DNA of 15,360 bases from assembly GCA_002336855.1 (NCBI GenBank), contig DDEV01000061.1, positions 1 to 15,360 of the forward strand, written 5' to 3'. Below are positions 1 through 6,739 of the stretch, piece after piece. The notes beneath the pieces are model-generated. The model ran no database searches. It was not told the origin of the DNA and was given only the letters and a program-made list of their open reading frames with translations. A program made the position numbers and the translations under genes. Source of the stretch: Leucobacter sp. UBA1945 (GTDB lineage: Bacteria; Actinomycetota; Actinomycetes; Actinomycetales; Microbacteriaceae). Numbering within the stretch: position 1 is the stretch's first letter; every line of letters begins with the position of its first letter.

Positions 1-1358
1 GAGGTGCTCGCGTCGTTGCTCGTTGCGGGCCACGGGCCGCCATGCTGCTGCGCGGGCGTCACCGCCACGCCGGTCGACCAGCCGTTGAAGAGCACGCGGC
101 CGACCTGCTTCGCGAGTGCTGCGACGAGGGCGCGCAGCTCTTCTGCGTTCTCGGTCTCGCCGGTCGCCTCTGCGGTGCTCAGGTGCAGCGTTCCGGTGAG
201 GTTGCCCTCGTAGAACTCGGGCATGAGCGCCGCGAGATCGGTGCCTGCCGGGGTCTCGACCAGAATGGAGAGCGGGCCGAACGCCTCGTGCACGAGCGCG
301 TCGTGGCTCGCGCGGAACGCGTCGAGCGAGACCGCGACGATGGTCGGGGTGGCCCAACCGTGACCCTGCTCGTCGAAACGAACGCCGCCCTCGACAATTG
401 CACGCACGCCGTCGGCTCCGAGAATGGCGTCGCGGCGCTCGTTGTAGCTCTGCGCGATGCGCGGATCGAGCAGGCGGTGCTCGGGCAGCGGGGTCTCGCT
501 GCGCGCGATCGCGGCCTCGAGCTCTGAACCCTGGGGCACGAAGACGAAACCGGGCTTCGTGCAGAGCTGGCCTGCGGAGCCCGAGACGCTGGTGAGAAAA
601 CCGCTGGCGATCTCGTCTGCGCGCTCGGCGATGGCGTCGGCCGTGATGAATACCGGGTTGACGCTGCCGAGCTCGCCGTAGAACGGAATCGGCGCGGGGC
701 GGTTCGCCGCAATGTCGGTGAGCAGGCGGCCGACGCCGATCGAACCGGTGAACGAACCGGCCTTGATGCGCGGATCCTTGAGCACCTGCACGCCGGCCTC
801 GCGGCCGTGGATCAGGTGGAAGACGCCCTCGGGCATGCCCGCGGCGCTCAGCGCTGCAAGGGCGACCTCTGCGGTTGCGTCAGAAAGCTCGGGGTGACCC
901 GAGTGCGCCTTCACAATGAGGGGGCAGCCTGCCGCGAGAATCGCCGCCGAGTCGCCGCCGAGCACCGAGAACGCAAACGGAAAGTTCGAGGCCGAGAAGT
1001 TGATGACCGGGCCAAGCGGAATGTGGGTGCGGCGAACGTCTGGGCGCGGGCCGAGCACGAACGCGGGGTCTGCGTGGTCGATGCGCGCGTCGAGGTAGCC
1101 GCCCGCGACGATGGTCTCGGCGAACAGGCGCAGCTGCACGGCGGTGCGGGTGACCTCGCCGTTCAGGCGCGCCTCGGTGAGGCCGGTCTCGCGCATCGCG
1201 ATCTCGACGAGGTGCGGCTTCGCGGCCTCGATCGCATCACCGAGCGCGACGAGCGCGCGGGCGCGATCCTTGGGAGCGGTGGCGGCGAACGCGGGAGCCG
1301 CGGCAGCCGCGGCCGCAACGACAGCCTCGAGTTCAGGGGAGAGGGTGGTTTCGGTCAT
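1..1358 (-). CDS. aldehyde dehydrogenase, 2-oxoglutarate semialdehyde (2,5-dioxovalerate) type, 3' end cut by window edge
   Basis: Predicted NAD(P)-dependent aldehyde dehydrogenase, cytosolic. The closest family by motif is the one that oxidises 2-oxoglutarate semialdehyde to 2-oxoglutarate. About 452 residues are visible and the frame is open to the left edge; the family is usually about 500 or more. Seen in the translation: the early NSASNFPFAFSVLGGD stretch that contributes to cofactor binding, a GELGS motif with the general-base Glu229, the nucleophile Cys266 in GQLCTKPG (typical of this subgroup), and QHGGPWPATS near the edge. The ATG start is set by an AAGGA ribosome site (1366-1370) with a 7-nt spacer. 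The gene follows the agmatine deiminase gene on the same strand but is separated from it by hairpins and palindromes, so it probably has its own promoter. A weak -10-like TATCTT lies at 1383-1388. The exact substrate is inferred from motifs; other semialdehydes are possible. Confidence 0.9.
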   Translation of the reverse strand, partial: MTETTLSPELEAVVAAAAAAAPAFAATAPKDRARALVALGDAIEAAKPHLVEIAMRETGLTEARLNGEVTRTAVQLRLFAETIVAGGYLDARIDHADPAFVLGPRPDVRRTHIPLGPVINFSASNFPFAFSVLGGDSAAILAAGCPLIVKAHSGHPELSDATAEVALAALSAAGMPEGVFHLIHGREAGVQVLKDPRIKAGSFTGSIGVGRLLTDIAANRPAPIPFYGELGSVNPVFITADAIAERADEIASGFLTSVSGSAGQLCTKPGFVFVPQGSELEAAIARSETPLPEHRLLDPRIAQSYNERRDAILGADGVRAIVEGGVRFDEQGHGWATPTIVAVSLDAFRASHDALVHEAFGPLSILVETPAGTDLAALMPEFYEGNLTGTLHLSTAEATGETENAEELRALVAALAKQVGRVLFNGWSTGVAVTPAQQHGGPWPATSNDAST

Positions 1359-1402
1359 CGCTTGATCCTTGTCGTCTGCTGAAAGATAGTGCTGGTTCGA
1401 GT

Positions 1403-1422
1403 GGCTCGAGTCATGACGAGCC
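1403..1422. promoter_or_regulatory. near-palindrome upstream of the aldehyde dehydrogenase
   Basis: GGCTC and GAGCC arms surround the 8-bp palindrome GTCATGAC, with one extra base that makes the dyad slightly asymmetric. It sits 45-64 bases before the aldehyde dehydrogenase start, where a repressor or activator site would be expected. No regulator is encoded nearby, so its role is inferred from position and symmetry only. Confidence 0.3.
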
Positions 1423-1437
1423 CTCGAAAGTCTGTGA

Positions 1438-1474
1438 CCATTGTCTCACATCGGCATGTGACATTGCACAATGG
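1438..1474. promoter_or_regulatory. nested inverted repeat, candidate operator for the aldehyde dehydrogenase
   Basis: The outer arms CCATTGT (1438-1444) and ACAATGG (1468-1474) are perfect 7-bp complements. Inside them lies the 16-bp dyad TCACAT-CGGC-ATGTGA (1446-1461) with perfect 6-bp arms. The short centre and spacing suit a dimeric helix-turn-helix regulator. It lies about 90-115 bases upstream of the aldehyde dehydrogenase start and past the terminator-like hairpins of the preceding gene. The cognate protein is unknown. Confidence 0.35.
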
Positions 1475-1487
1475 GTAGGTGGGGCAG

Positions 1488-1510
1488 CGCCTCGCCGTGG
1501 TGGCGAGGCG
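1488..1510 (-). terminator. 9-bp hairpin without a T run, possible second terminator
   Basis: CGCCTCGCC (1488-1496) and GGCGAGGCG (1502-1510) form a perfect 9-bp stem with a 5-nt loop. There is no T run after it on either strand, as is common for actinobacterial terminators. It follows the larger inverted repeat downstream of the deiminase gene. Confidence 0.35.
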
Positions 1511-1519
1511 TGAAATCGG

Positions 1520-1579
1520 CGAAAAGGATCGCGCTGCGCCAGCGCACCGTATGCTTCGGGGGCATCGCGATCCTTTTCG
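1520..1579 (-). terminator. 14-bp perfect inverted repeat just after the agmatine deiminase gene
   Basis: CGAAAAGGATCGCG (1520-1533) and CGCGATCCTTTTCG (1566-1579) are exact reverse complements. The 32-nt interval contains a second, mutually exclusive hairpin (GCGCTG at 1531-1536 with CAGCGC at 1540-1545). The repeat begins 7 bases past the deiminase stop. The distal arm supplies a TTTT on the minus strand but there is no longer T tract. A terminator or mRNA-stabilising stem is the likeliest role. Confidence 0.5.
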
Positions 1580-1585
1580 AACCCG

Positions 1586-2608
1586 CTAGACCGAGGGCTG
1601 CTGCTGGGTGATGCAGTGAATACCGCCACCGCGAGCGAACAGCGGGCGCGCATCGATGCCGATGATCTTGCGGCCTGGGTAGAACTCGCCGAGGATGCCG
1701 AGTGCGCGGTCGTCTGCGGGGTCGTCGAACGAGCACGCGAGCACGGCATCGTTGATCACCACGTGGTTGATGTAGCTGTAGTCGACGAAGCCCTCTTCGT
1801 CGCGCTGCACCTCGGGCGCGGGCAGATCGATGATCTCGAAACCTGCCGAGACATCGCTGACGTAGCGCTCGGCGACCTGGCGGTTCACCTGGGCAATGCG
1901 ATGGTCGGGGTGCGACGCGTTGTCTTGGCGGTGCATCAGGAGTGCTTCGGGGGTGGGGAACACGGCGAGGATATCGCTGTGTCCGCGGGTGCCGAAGGTG
2001 TCGTGGTCGCGCTGCAGGCCGCGGGGCAGCCACAGTGCCGAGGTCGTGCCGATGGTGCGGTTCAGCTCGGCTTCAACCTGCTGCTTCGTCATGCCGGGGT
2101 TACGGCCCGGGTCGAGTTGCACGGTCTCGGTGAGCACGACGTGCCCGGTGCCGTCGACCTGGATGCCACCGCCCTCGTTGACCATGTCGCTGTTGATCAG
2201 CGTGGCGCCCGCGGCCTCGGCCACGATGCGGCCGATGTGCTGGTCGTTGTCCCATTCTGCCCAGTCTTGCGCGCCCCAGCCGTTGAACACGAAGTTCACC
2301 GCGCCGAGCTTGCCGTCATCACCGATGACGAAGCTCGGGCCGATGTCGCGCATCCATGCATCGTTCAGGGGAGCGCTCAGCAATGTGATCGATCCGGCGA
2401 GGTAACGCTTTGCCACGGCCTCGTCACCCGGGTGCACGACCACGGTGACGGGCTGAAACTCGCTCGCAGCGTTCGCAACTGCGGCCCAGGTGGTGCGAGC
2501 CTCTTCGATCTCTGCCGCGGTGTCGCCAAGGGTGTAGCCCGAGCTTGGCCAGGCGAGCCACAGGCGGTCTTGCTTGTGGCCTTCGATGGGCATCTGCCAG
2601 GTAGTCAC
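1586..2608 (-). CDS. agmatine deiminase family protein
   Basis: Predicted cytosolic guanidino-group hydrolase (340 aa, normal for the family). The family's classic reaction is agmatine to N-carbamoylputrescine plus ammonia. Visible motifs: RLWLAWPSS near the N-terminus, WMRDIGPSF (Asp88), NEGGGIQVDG, TRGHSD with His210 and Asp212, and the C-terminal GGGIHCITQQQP carrying the nucleophilic Cys332. The reading frame stays open upstream into kgd, but homology begins at the GTG at 2608 (VTTWQMP). The ribosome site is weak (GAAAG about 14 bases upstream), and the ATG at 2593 is the alternative. It lies 83 bp after kgd on the same strand with no clear terminator between, so co-transcription is plausible. 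No N-carbamoylputrescine amidohydrolase or putrescine gene is in view, so the substrate is a family-level inference. GHSD replaces the GHVDN usual in characterised agmatine deiminases. Confidence 0.88.
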   Translation of the reverse strand: MTTWQMPIEGHKQDRLWLAWPSSGYTLGDTAAEIEEARTTWAAVANAASEFQPVTVVVHPGDEAVAKRYLAGSITLLSAPLNDAWMRDIGPSFVIGDDGKLGAVNFVFNGWGAQDWAEWDNDQHIGRIVAEAAGATLINSDMVNEGGGIQVDGTGHVVLTETVQLDPGRNPGMTKQQVEAELNRTIGTTSALWLPRGLQRDHDTFGTRGHSDILAVFPTPEALLMHRQDNASHPDHRIAQVNRQVAERYVSDVSAGFEIIDLPAPEVQRDEEGFVDYSYINHVVINDAVLACSFDDPADDRALGILGEFYPGRKIIGIDARPLFARGGGIHCITQQQPSV

Positions 2609-2662
2609 GTGTTGTGTTCGCTTTCGGTCGTGAATCGTCGTTCTGCGGTGCAGGAGTTTCCC

Positions 2663-2701
2663 TGCGTCGGTGCCGTTATGCGTCGGTGCCGTTATGCGTC
2701 G
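2663..2701. repeat. 16-bp tandem duplication across the kgd stop codon
   Basis: The unit GCGTCGGTGCCGTTAT occurs at 2664-2679 and again at 2680-2695, followed by a partial third copy to 2701. On the minus strand it repeats the last codons and TAA stop of kgd (GACGCATAA). The copies are identical, which suggests recent slippage. The period is not a multiple of three, so the second copy falls in another frame and does not extend the protein. Confidence 0.85.
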
Positions 2702-5700
2702 AAGCTCAGAGCTTTGCGCAGCAGATGCTCCTGCTCGACTGCGTGCACCTTCGCCGAACCGGTCGAGGGTGCTGCCGAGGCCTTGCGAGTGACCGCGCGC
2801 ATCTTGTCGTTCGCGAGATGCTTCGCCAGGGCGAGGGAGATGAACGGCCAAGCGCCCTGGTTCTCGGGCTCATCCTGCACCCACACGAGCTCAGCGCCCG
2901 GGTATTCCGCGAGCACCTCGGTGAGCTCCTTCGCGGGTACCGGATAGTACTGCTCGACGCGTACGACCGCGACGCGAGGATCAGGCTGCTTGTCGAGCGC
3001 CGCGCGCAGATCGTAGTAGATCTTGCCCGAGGTCAGCAGCACGCGGGTGACCTGGCTCTTCTCTGCCTGCGGGTCATCGATCACGGGCTGGAACCCGCCG
3101 GTGGTGAAGTCTTCGACCGAAGACGCGGCACCGCGCAGGCGCAGCATCGACTTCGGAGTGAAGACGACCAGCGGCTTGCGGGGGCGCTGGTAGGCCTGGC
3201 GGCGCAGCAGGTGGAAGTAGTTCGCGGGGGTCGAGGGGCGTGCCACGATCATGTTGTTCTCTGCGCACAGCTGCAGGTAACGCTCGATGCGGGCCGAGGA
3301 GTGGTCGGGGCCCTGGCCCTCGTAGCCGTGCGGAAGCAGCATGACGACCGACGACTGCTGGCCCCACTTCTGCTCTGCGGCGGCGATGTACTCGTCGACA
3401 ACGCTCTGCGCGCCGTTCGCGAAGTCGCCGAACTGCGCCTCCCAGACCACGAGTGCATCTTCGCGCTGCAGCGAGTAGCCGTACTCGAATGCGAGGGCCG
3501 CGTACTCAGACAGGAACGAATCGTAGATCCAGAAGCGAGCCTGGTCTTCTGCGAGGTTCAGCAGTGGCAGCCACTCCTGGCCATTCTTGCGGTCGTGGAA
3601 GACCGCGTGGCGCTGCGCGAAGGTGCCGCGGCGGGCGTCTTGACCCGCGAAACGCACGGGTGTGCCCTCGATGAGCAGCGAGCCGAGTGCGAGCAACTCG
3701 CCGAAGCCCCAATCGATCTCGCCGTTCTGGCTCATCTCGACGCGCTTGTTCAGCAGCTGCTGCAGCTTCGGGTGCACGGTGAAGCCATCGGGCACGTTGC
3801 CGTGCGCCTCGCCGATGCGCTCGATGACCGAGCGATCGACTGCGGTGGCAACCGACGAGACAGCGGGGATCGGCGCGGTGAGCGCCTCGCCGATGCCGCT
3901 CTGGTCGATGACTGGAATCGAGCCGGTCTGTGCGGCGTGCGTCTCGAGGAACGCCTGTTCGAGGCGGTTCTGGAAGTCGAGCTTTGCCTTGTCGTACTCT
4001 TCTTCGGTGATATCGCCACGACCGACGAGCGCGTCGGTGTAGAGGCTACGAGTCGAGCGCTTCGCCTCGATCAGGTCGTACATGAGCGGCTGAGTCATCG
4101 CCGGGTCGTCGCCTTCGTTGTGCCCGCGACGGCGGTAGCACACCAGGTCGATGATCACGTCGCGGTGGAACTTCTGGCGGAACTCGTATGCGAGCTGAGC
4201 CACGCGCACGACCGACTCGGGGTCGTCGCCGTTCACGTGGAAGATCGGCGCCTGTACCACCTTGCCCACGTCGGTCGAGTAGACCGCGGAGCGCGAGTCT
4301 TGCGGCAGCGTCGTGAACCCAACCTGGTTGTTGATCACGATGTGGATGGTGCCGCCCGTGCGGTAGCCGCGCAGCTGCGACATCTGCAGGGTCTCGTAGA
4401 CGACACCCTGGCCGGCCATCGCGGCGTCGCCGTGAATCAGAATCGGCAGCGTCGTGAACGAACCGATCGGCTTCAGGTCTTGCTTCGCACGAACGATGCC
4501 CTCGAGCACACCGTCGACGGTCTCGAGGTGCGAGGGGTTCGCAGCGAGGTGGATCGGCACCTGCGTGCCGTTCGGTGCGGTGAACACGCCGGTGGTGCCG
4601 AGGTGGTACTTCACGTCGCCTGAGCCGGTCTTCTGCGCGGTTCCCTCGAACTCGCGGAAGATCTGGCCGTAGGTCTTGCCCGCGATGTTCGAGAGCACGT
4701 TCAGGCGACCGCGGTGCGCCATGCCCACGTCGACGCTGTCGACGCCGTCTTCGGCGGCATCAATGAGCATTGCGTCGAGCAGCGGGATCACCGACTCGCC
4801 GCCCTCGAGGCTGAAGCGCTTCTGGCCGACGTACTTGGTCTGAAGGAAGGTCTCGAAGGCCTCTGCCTCGTTGAGCTTCTCGAGAATACGCATCTGTGCG
4901 TCGTGCCCGGGCTTTGCGTAGGGCACCTCGACCTGCTCGCGCAGCCAGCTGCGCTGCTCGGGGTCTTGAATGTGCATGTACTCGATGCCGATCTTGCGGC
5001 AGTACGAGTCGCGAAGCACGCCAAGGATGTCGCGCAGCTTCATGGTGTGCTTGCCGCCGATGCCGCCGGTCACGAACTCGCGGTCGAGATCCCAGAAGGT
5101 CAGCCCGTGGCTCTCGATCTCCAGGTCGGGGTGCGTGCGCTGCACGTACTCGAGCGGGTCGATGTCGGCCATGAGATGACCGCGCACGCGGAACGAGTTG
5201 ATGAGCTCTTGCACGCGTGCCGACTTGTCGATCTGACCGGTGACATCGACGTGAATGTCGTTCGCCCACTGGATCGGCTTGTAAGGGATGCGCAGCGCGG
5301 CGAATACCTCTTCGTAGAAGTGGTGGCCGCCGATGAGGCGCTCGTGCACCTTCTTCAAGAACTCGCCCGAGCCGGCGCCCTGGATGACGCGGTGGTCGTA
5401 GGTGCTGGTGAGGGTGATGGTCTTCGAGATACCGAGCTTGTTCAGCGTCTCGGGGGCCGCGCCCTGGAACTCGGCCGGGTACTCAAGGGCACCGGCGCCG
5501 ATGATCGAACCCTGGCCGCGCATGAGGCGCGGCACCGAGTGCACCGTTCCGATGCCGCCCGGGTTCGTCAGGGAGATGGTTGCGCCCTGGAAATCAGAAG
5601 GGGTGAGTTTGCCGTCGCGGGCGCGCTTCACCAGGTCTTCGTAGGCCGCCAGAAACTCGTTGAAGTCGAGCGTGTCTGCGCGCTTGATCGCGGGTACGAG

Positions 5701-6432
5701 CAGCGAGCGAGTGCCGTCGGCCTTGGGCACGTCGATCGCGATGCCGAGGCCGATGTGCGCGGGCACGACGAGCGACGGCTTGCCGTCGACCTCTGCGTAG
5801 GCGACGTTTTGGCTCGGAAACTCCTTGAGCGCCTGAATCAGGGCCCAGCCGATGAGGTGCGTGAACGACACCTTGCCGCCGCGGTTGCGACGCAGGTTGC
5901 TGTTGATCACGAGGCGGTTGTCGATGAGCAGCTTCGCGGGCACCGTGCGCACGCTTGTCGCGGTGGGAACGGTGAGGCTCTCGTCCATGTTCTTGGCGAG
6001 GGTCTTCGGCATGCCGCGCAGTGGGGTGACCTGGTCTTCGTCGGGTACGTCGGCGACGTTCACGGCAGAGGCGCGCGGCGCGTCTGCGGGAATCGGGGCG
6101 GTGCGAGGAGCCACATTGGTGGTCTTCGACGAGGGCTGCGCTGCCGCCGACTCGGGTGCTGCGGCGGTAGGGGCGAGAGTTCGCGGTTCGGGGGCAGATG
6201 CTGCCGGGGTCGCGGGCGCAGCAGGAGCCGCGGTCTGGGCAGCAGGAGCTGCGGGCTGCGCGGCCTTCGCCCCACTCGCAGCCGCATACTTCTCGAGCGT
6301 CGGCCACCAGGCCTGATCTACCGAGTTCTTATCGGCGAGGTACTGTTTGTACATCTCGTCGACCAGCCAAGCATTGGCACCGAAATCTTCTGCGGAGTCT
6401 CCGTTACCGGTGACATTCGTCCGCTCAGTCAA
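2692..6432 (-). CDS. kgd: multifunctional 2-oxoglutarate decarboxylase / dehydrogenase E1 + dihydrolipoyl succinyltransferase (Kgd)
   Basis: TCA-cycle enzyme of 1246 aa from the chosen start; mycobacterial KGD is about 1230 aa. Order of parts: an N-terminal helix region (NAWLVDEMYKQYLAD), an Ala/Pro-rich linker at about residues 50-100, an E2o succinyltransferase core with STYDHRVIQGAGSG (His347), then the thiamine-diphosphate E1o part. The E1o part shows HRGRLNVL, NPSHLE, HGDAAMAGQG, a GDDPESV ThDP/Mg motif near 735 and RRRGHNEGDDP near 760. A transketolase-like C-terminal domain ends in SFDA. No lipoyl domain is seen, as in known actinobacterial fusions. The TTG at 6432 is preferred because AGAGGA (6439-6444) precedes it by 6 nt. 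The upstream in-frame ATG at 6447 adjoins that site and would add MRGLA. In this family a FHA protein (GarA/OdhI) inhibits the enzyme; none is in the window. Transcription is divergent from the CNNM genes. Confidence 0.97.
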   Translation of the reverse strand: MTERTNVTGNGDSAEDFGANAWLVDEMYKQYLADKNSVDQAWWPTLEKYAAASGAKAAQPAAPAAQTAAPAAPATPAASAPEPRTLAPTAAAPESAAAQPSSKTTNVAPRTAPIPADAPRASAVNVADVPDEDQVTPLRGMPKTLAKNMDESLTVPTATSVRTVPAKLLIDNRLVINSNLRRNRGGKVSFTHLIGWALIQALKEFPSQNVAYAEVDGKPSLVVPAHIGLGIAIDVPKADGTRSLLVPAIKRADTLDFNEFLAAYEDLVKRARDGKLTPSDFQGATISLTNPGGIGTVHSVPRLMRGQGSIIGAGALEYPAEFQGAAPETLNKLGISKTITLTSTYDHRVIQGAGSGEFLKKVHERLIGGHHFYEEVFAALRIPYKPIQWANDIHVDVTGQIDKSARVQELINSFRVRGHLMADIDPLEYVQRTHPDLEIESHGLTFWDLDREFVTGGIGGKHTMKLRDILGVLRDSYCRKIGIEYMHIQDPEQRSWLREQVEVPYAKPGHDAQMRILEKLNEAEAFETFLQTKYVGQKRFSLEGGESVIPLLDAMLIDAAEDGVDSVDVGMAHRGRLNVLSNIAGKTYGQIFREFEGTAQKTGSGDVKYHLGTTGVFTAPNGTQVPIHLAANPSHLETVDGVLEGIVRAKQDLKPIGSFTTLPILIHGDAAMAGQGVVYETLQMSQLRGYRTGGTIHIVINNQVGFTTLPQDSRSAVYSTDVGKVVQAPIFHVNGDDPESVVRVAQLAYEFRQKFHRDVIIDLVCYRRRGHNEGDDPAMTQPLMYDLIEAKRSTRSLYTDALVGRGDITEEEYDKAKLDFQNRLEQAFLETHAAQTGSIPVIDQSGIGEALTAPIPAVSSVATAVDRSVIERIGEAHGNVPDGFTVHPKLQQLLNKRVEMSQNGEIDWGFGELLALGSLLIEGTPVRFAGQDARRGTFAQRHAVFHDRKNGQEWLPLLNLAEDQARFWIYDSFLSEYAALAFEYGYSLQREDALVVWEAQFGDFANGAQSVVDEYIAAAEQKWGQQSSVVMLLPHGYEGQGPDHSSARIERYLQLCAENNMIVARPSTPANYFHLLRRQAYQRPRKPLVVFTPKSMLRLRGAASSVEDFTTGGFQPVIDDPQAEKSQVTRVLLTSGKIYYDLRAALDKQPDPRVAVVRVEQYYPVPAKELTEVLAEYPGAELVWVQDEPENQGAWPFISLALAKHLANDKMRAVTRKASAAPSTGSAKVHAVEQEHLLRKALSFDA

Positions 6433-6655
6433 GGCGAGTCCTCTCATTGTGGCGAACCCGCGAGCCATCCCGCGAGCACTTGCGCAGCCGTCGCGCACAC
6501 TGCCACTAGCCTACGCCTTTCGGCTGCGGCATGTGACACGTTCACCCGAATTCATCCGACAGCAAAACTGATGGCTGTCGATAAGCGAATCCAAGGTCAT
6601 ATACGGACAGTTTTCAGACACGTTGCCCGCCTCGGCTGATAGAGTTTTCGCAATC
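6433..6655. promoter_or_regulatory. divergent promoter region, kgd / CNNM transporter operon
   Basis: This gene-free interval must hold promoters for both directions. Toward kgd (minus strand), TAGGCT at 6508-6513 fits the actinobacterial -10 pattern, without a good -35. Toward the transporters (plus strand), TGATAGAGT at 6637-6645 reads as an extended -10, 10 bases before the ATG at 6656. Transcripts would then start at or a few bases before that ATG. A perfect 7-bp inverted repeat, CGACAGC (6557-6563) and GCTGTCG (6574-6580) with a 10-nt loop, lies between the two and could bind a regulator of either side. All assignments are by inspection. Confidence 0.4.
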
Positions 6656-6739
6656 ATGGACGTACCCAGTCGAAGACCCAGCGACCCCCCGAGTACCTAC
6701 CGCGCTGAGGCGCGGCTTCTTCAGGGGGGTCACGAATGA
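6656..6739 (+). CDS. 27-codon proline-containing leader ORF overlapping the CNNM transporter start
   Basis: The mini-ORF begins MDVPSRRPSDPPSTYR and ends GGHE. Its TGA stop (6737-6739) overlaps the transporter ATG (6736-6738) as ATGA, the usual sign of translational coupling. It has no ribosome site of its own. An extended -10-like TGATAGAGT (6637-6645) lies 10 bases upstream, so it may be translated leaderless. The N-terminal mix of Asp and Pro residues, including Asp-Pro-Pro, recalls the MgtL leader peptide of enteric bacteria. There, acidic/proline-rich nascent chains destabilise ribosomes at low magnesium and control a magnesium transporter. The downstream gene here also belongs to a magnesium/cobalt transport family. 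That link is an inference, and no homologue of the peptide is known to me. Confidence 0.5.
   Translation: MDVPSRRPSDPPSTYRAEARLLQGGHE
6683..6731 (+). promoter_or_regulatory. leader hairpin pairing leader-peptide codons 10-12 with the transporter Shine-Dalgarno site
   Basis: GACCCCCC (6683-6690) is exactly complementary to GGGGGGTC (6724-6731). The second arm is the G-rich ribosome site of the first CNNM gene (6-nt spacer to the ATG at 6736). The first arm is exactly the Asp10-Pro11-Pro12 codons of the leader ORF. An inner 5-bp stem, CCGCG/CGCGG (6700-6704 and 6711-6715), stacks inside. A ribosome passing or stopping at those codons would decide whether the site is hidden. The pairing is seen; the switching role is inferred. 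Confidence 0.5.

Noticed and set aside
2609..2851. N-terminal extension of the agmatine deiminase frame into kgd
   Set aside because: The added sequence is Arg/Ser/His-rich, overlaps the kgd end and lacks homology; the family N-terminus begins at the GTG at 2608.
1616..2947. 443-codon plus-strand open frame opposite the deiminase gene
   Set aside because: The translation shows no family motifs, while the opposite strand encodes a clear deiminase; long antisense frames are expected in GC-rich genes.
6433..6498. Upstream ATG start for kgd giving 22 extra residues
   Set aside because: No ribosome site supports it, and AGAGGA is perfectly placed for the TTG at 6432.
2614..6639. Plus-strand open frames of 669 and 641 codons opposite kgd
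   Set aside because: They mirror the codon structure of kgd and look low-complexity (Val/Ala/Leu/Arg-rich), with no recognisable domains.
6656..6735. Known Mg2+ (M-box) or Mn2+ (yybP-ykoY) riboswitch ahead of the CNNM gene
   Set aside because: The leader is only about 80 bases and I see none of the conserved cores of those classes; a leader-ORF/hairpin switch fits better.
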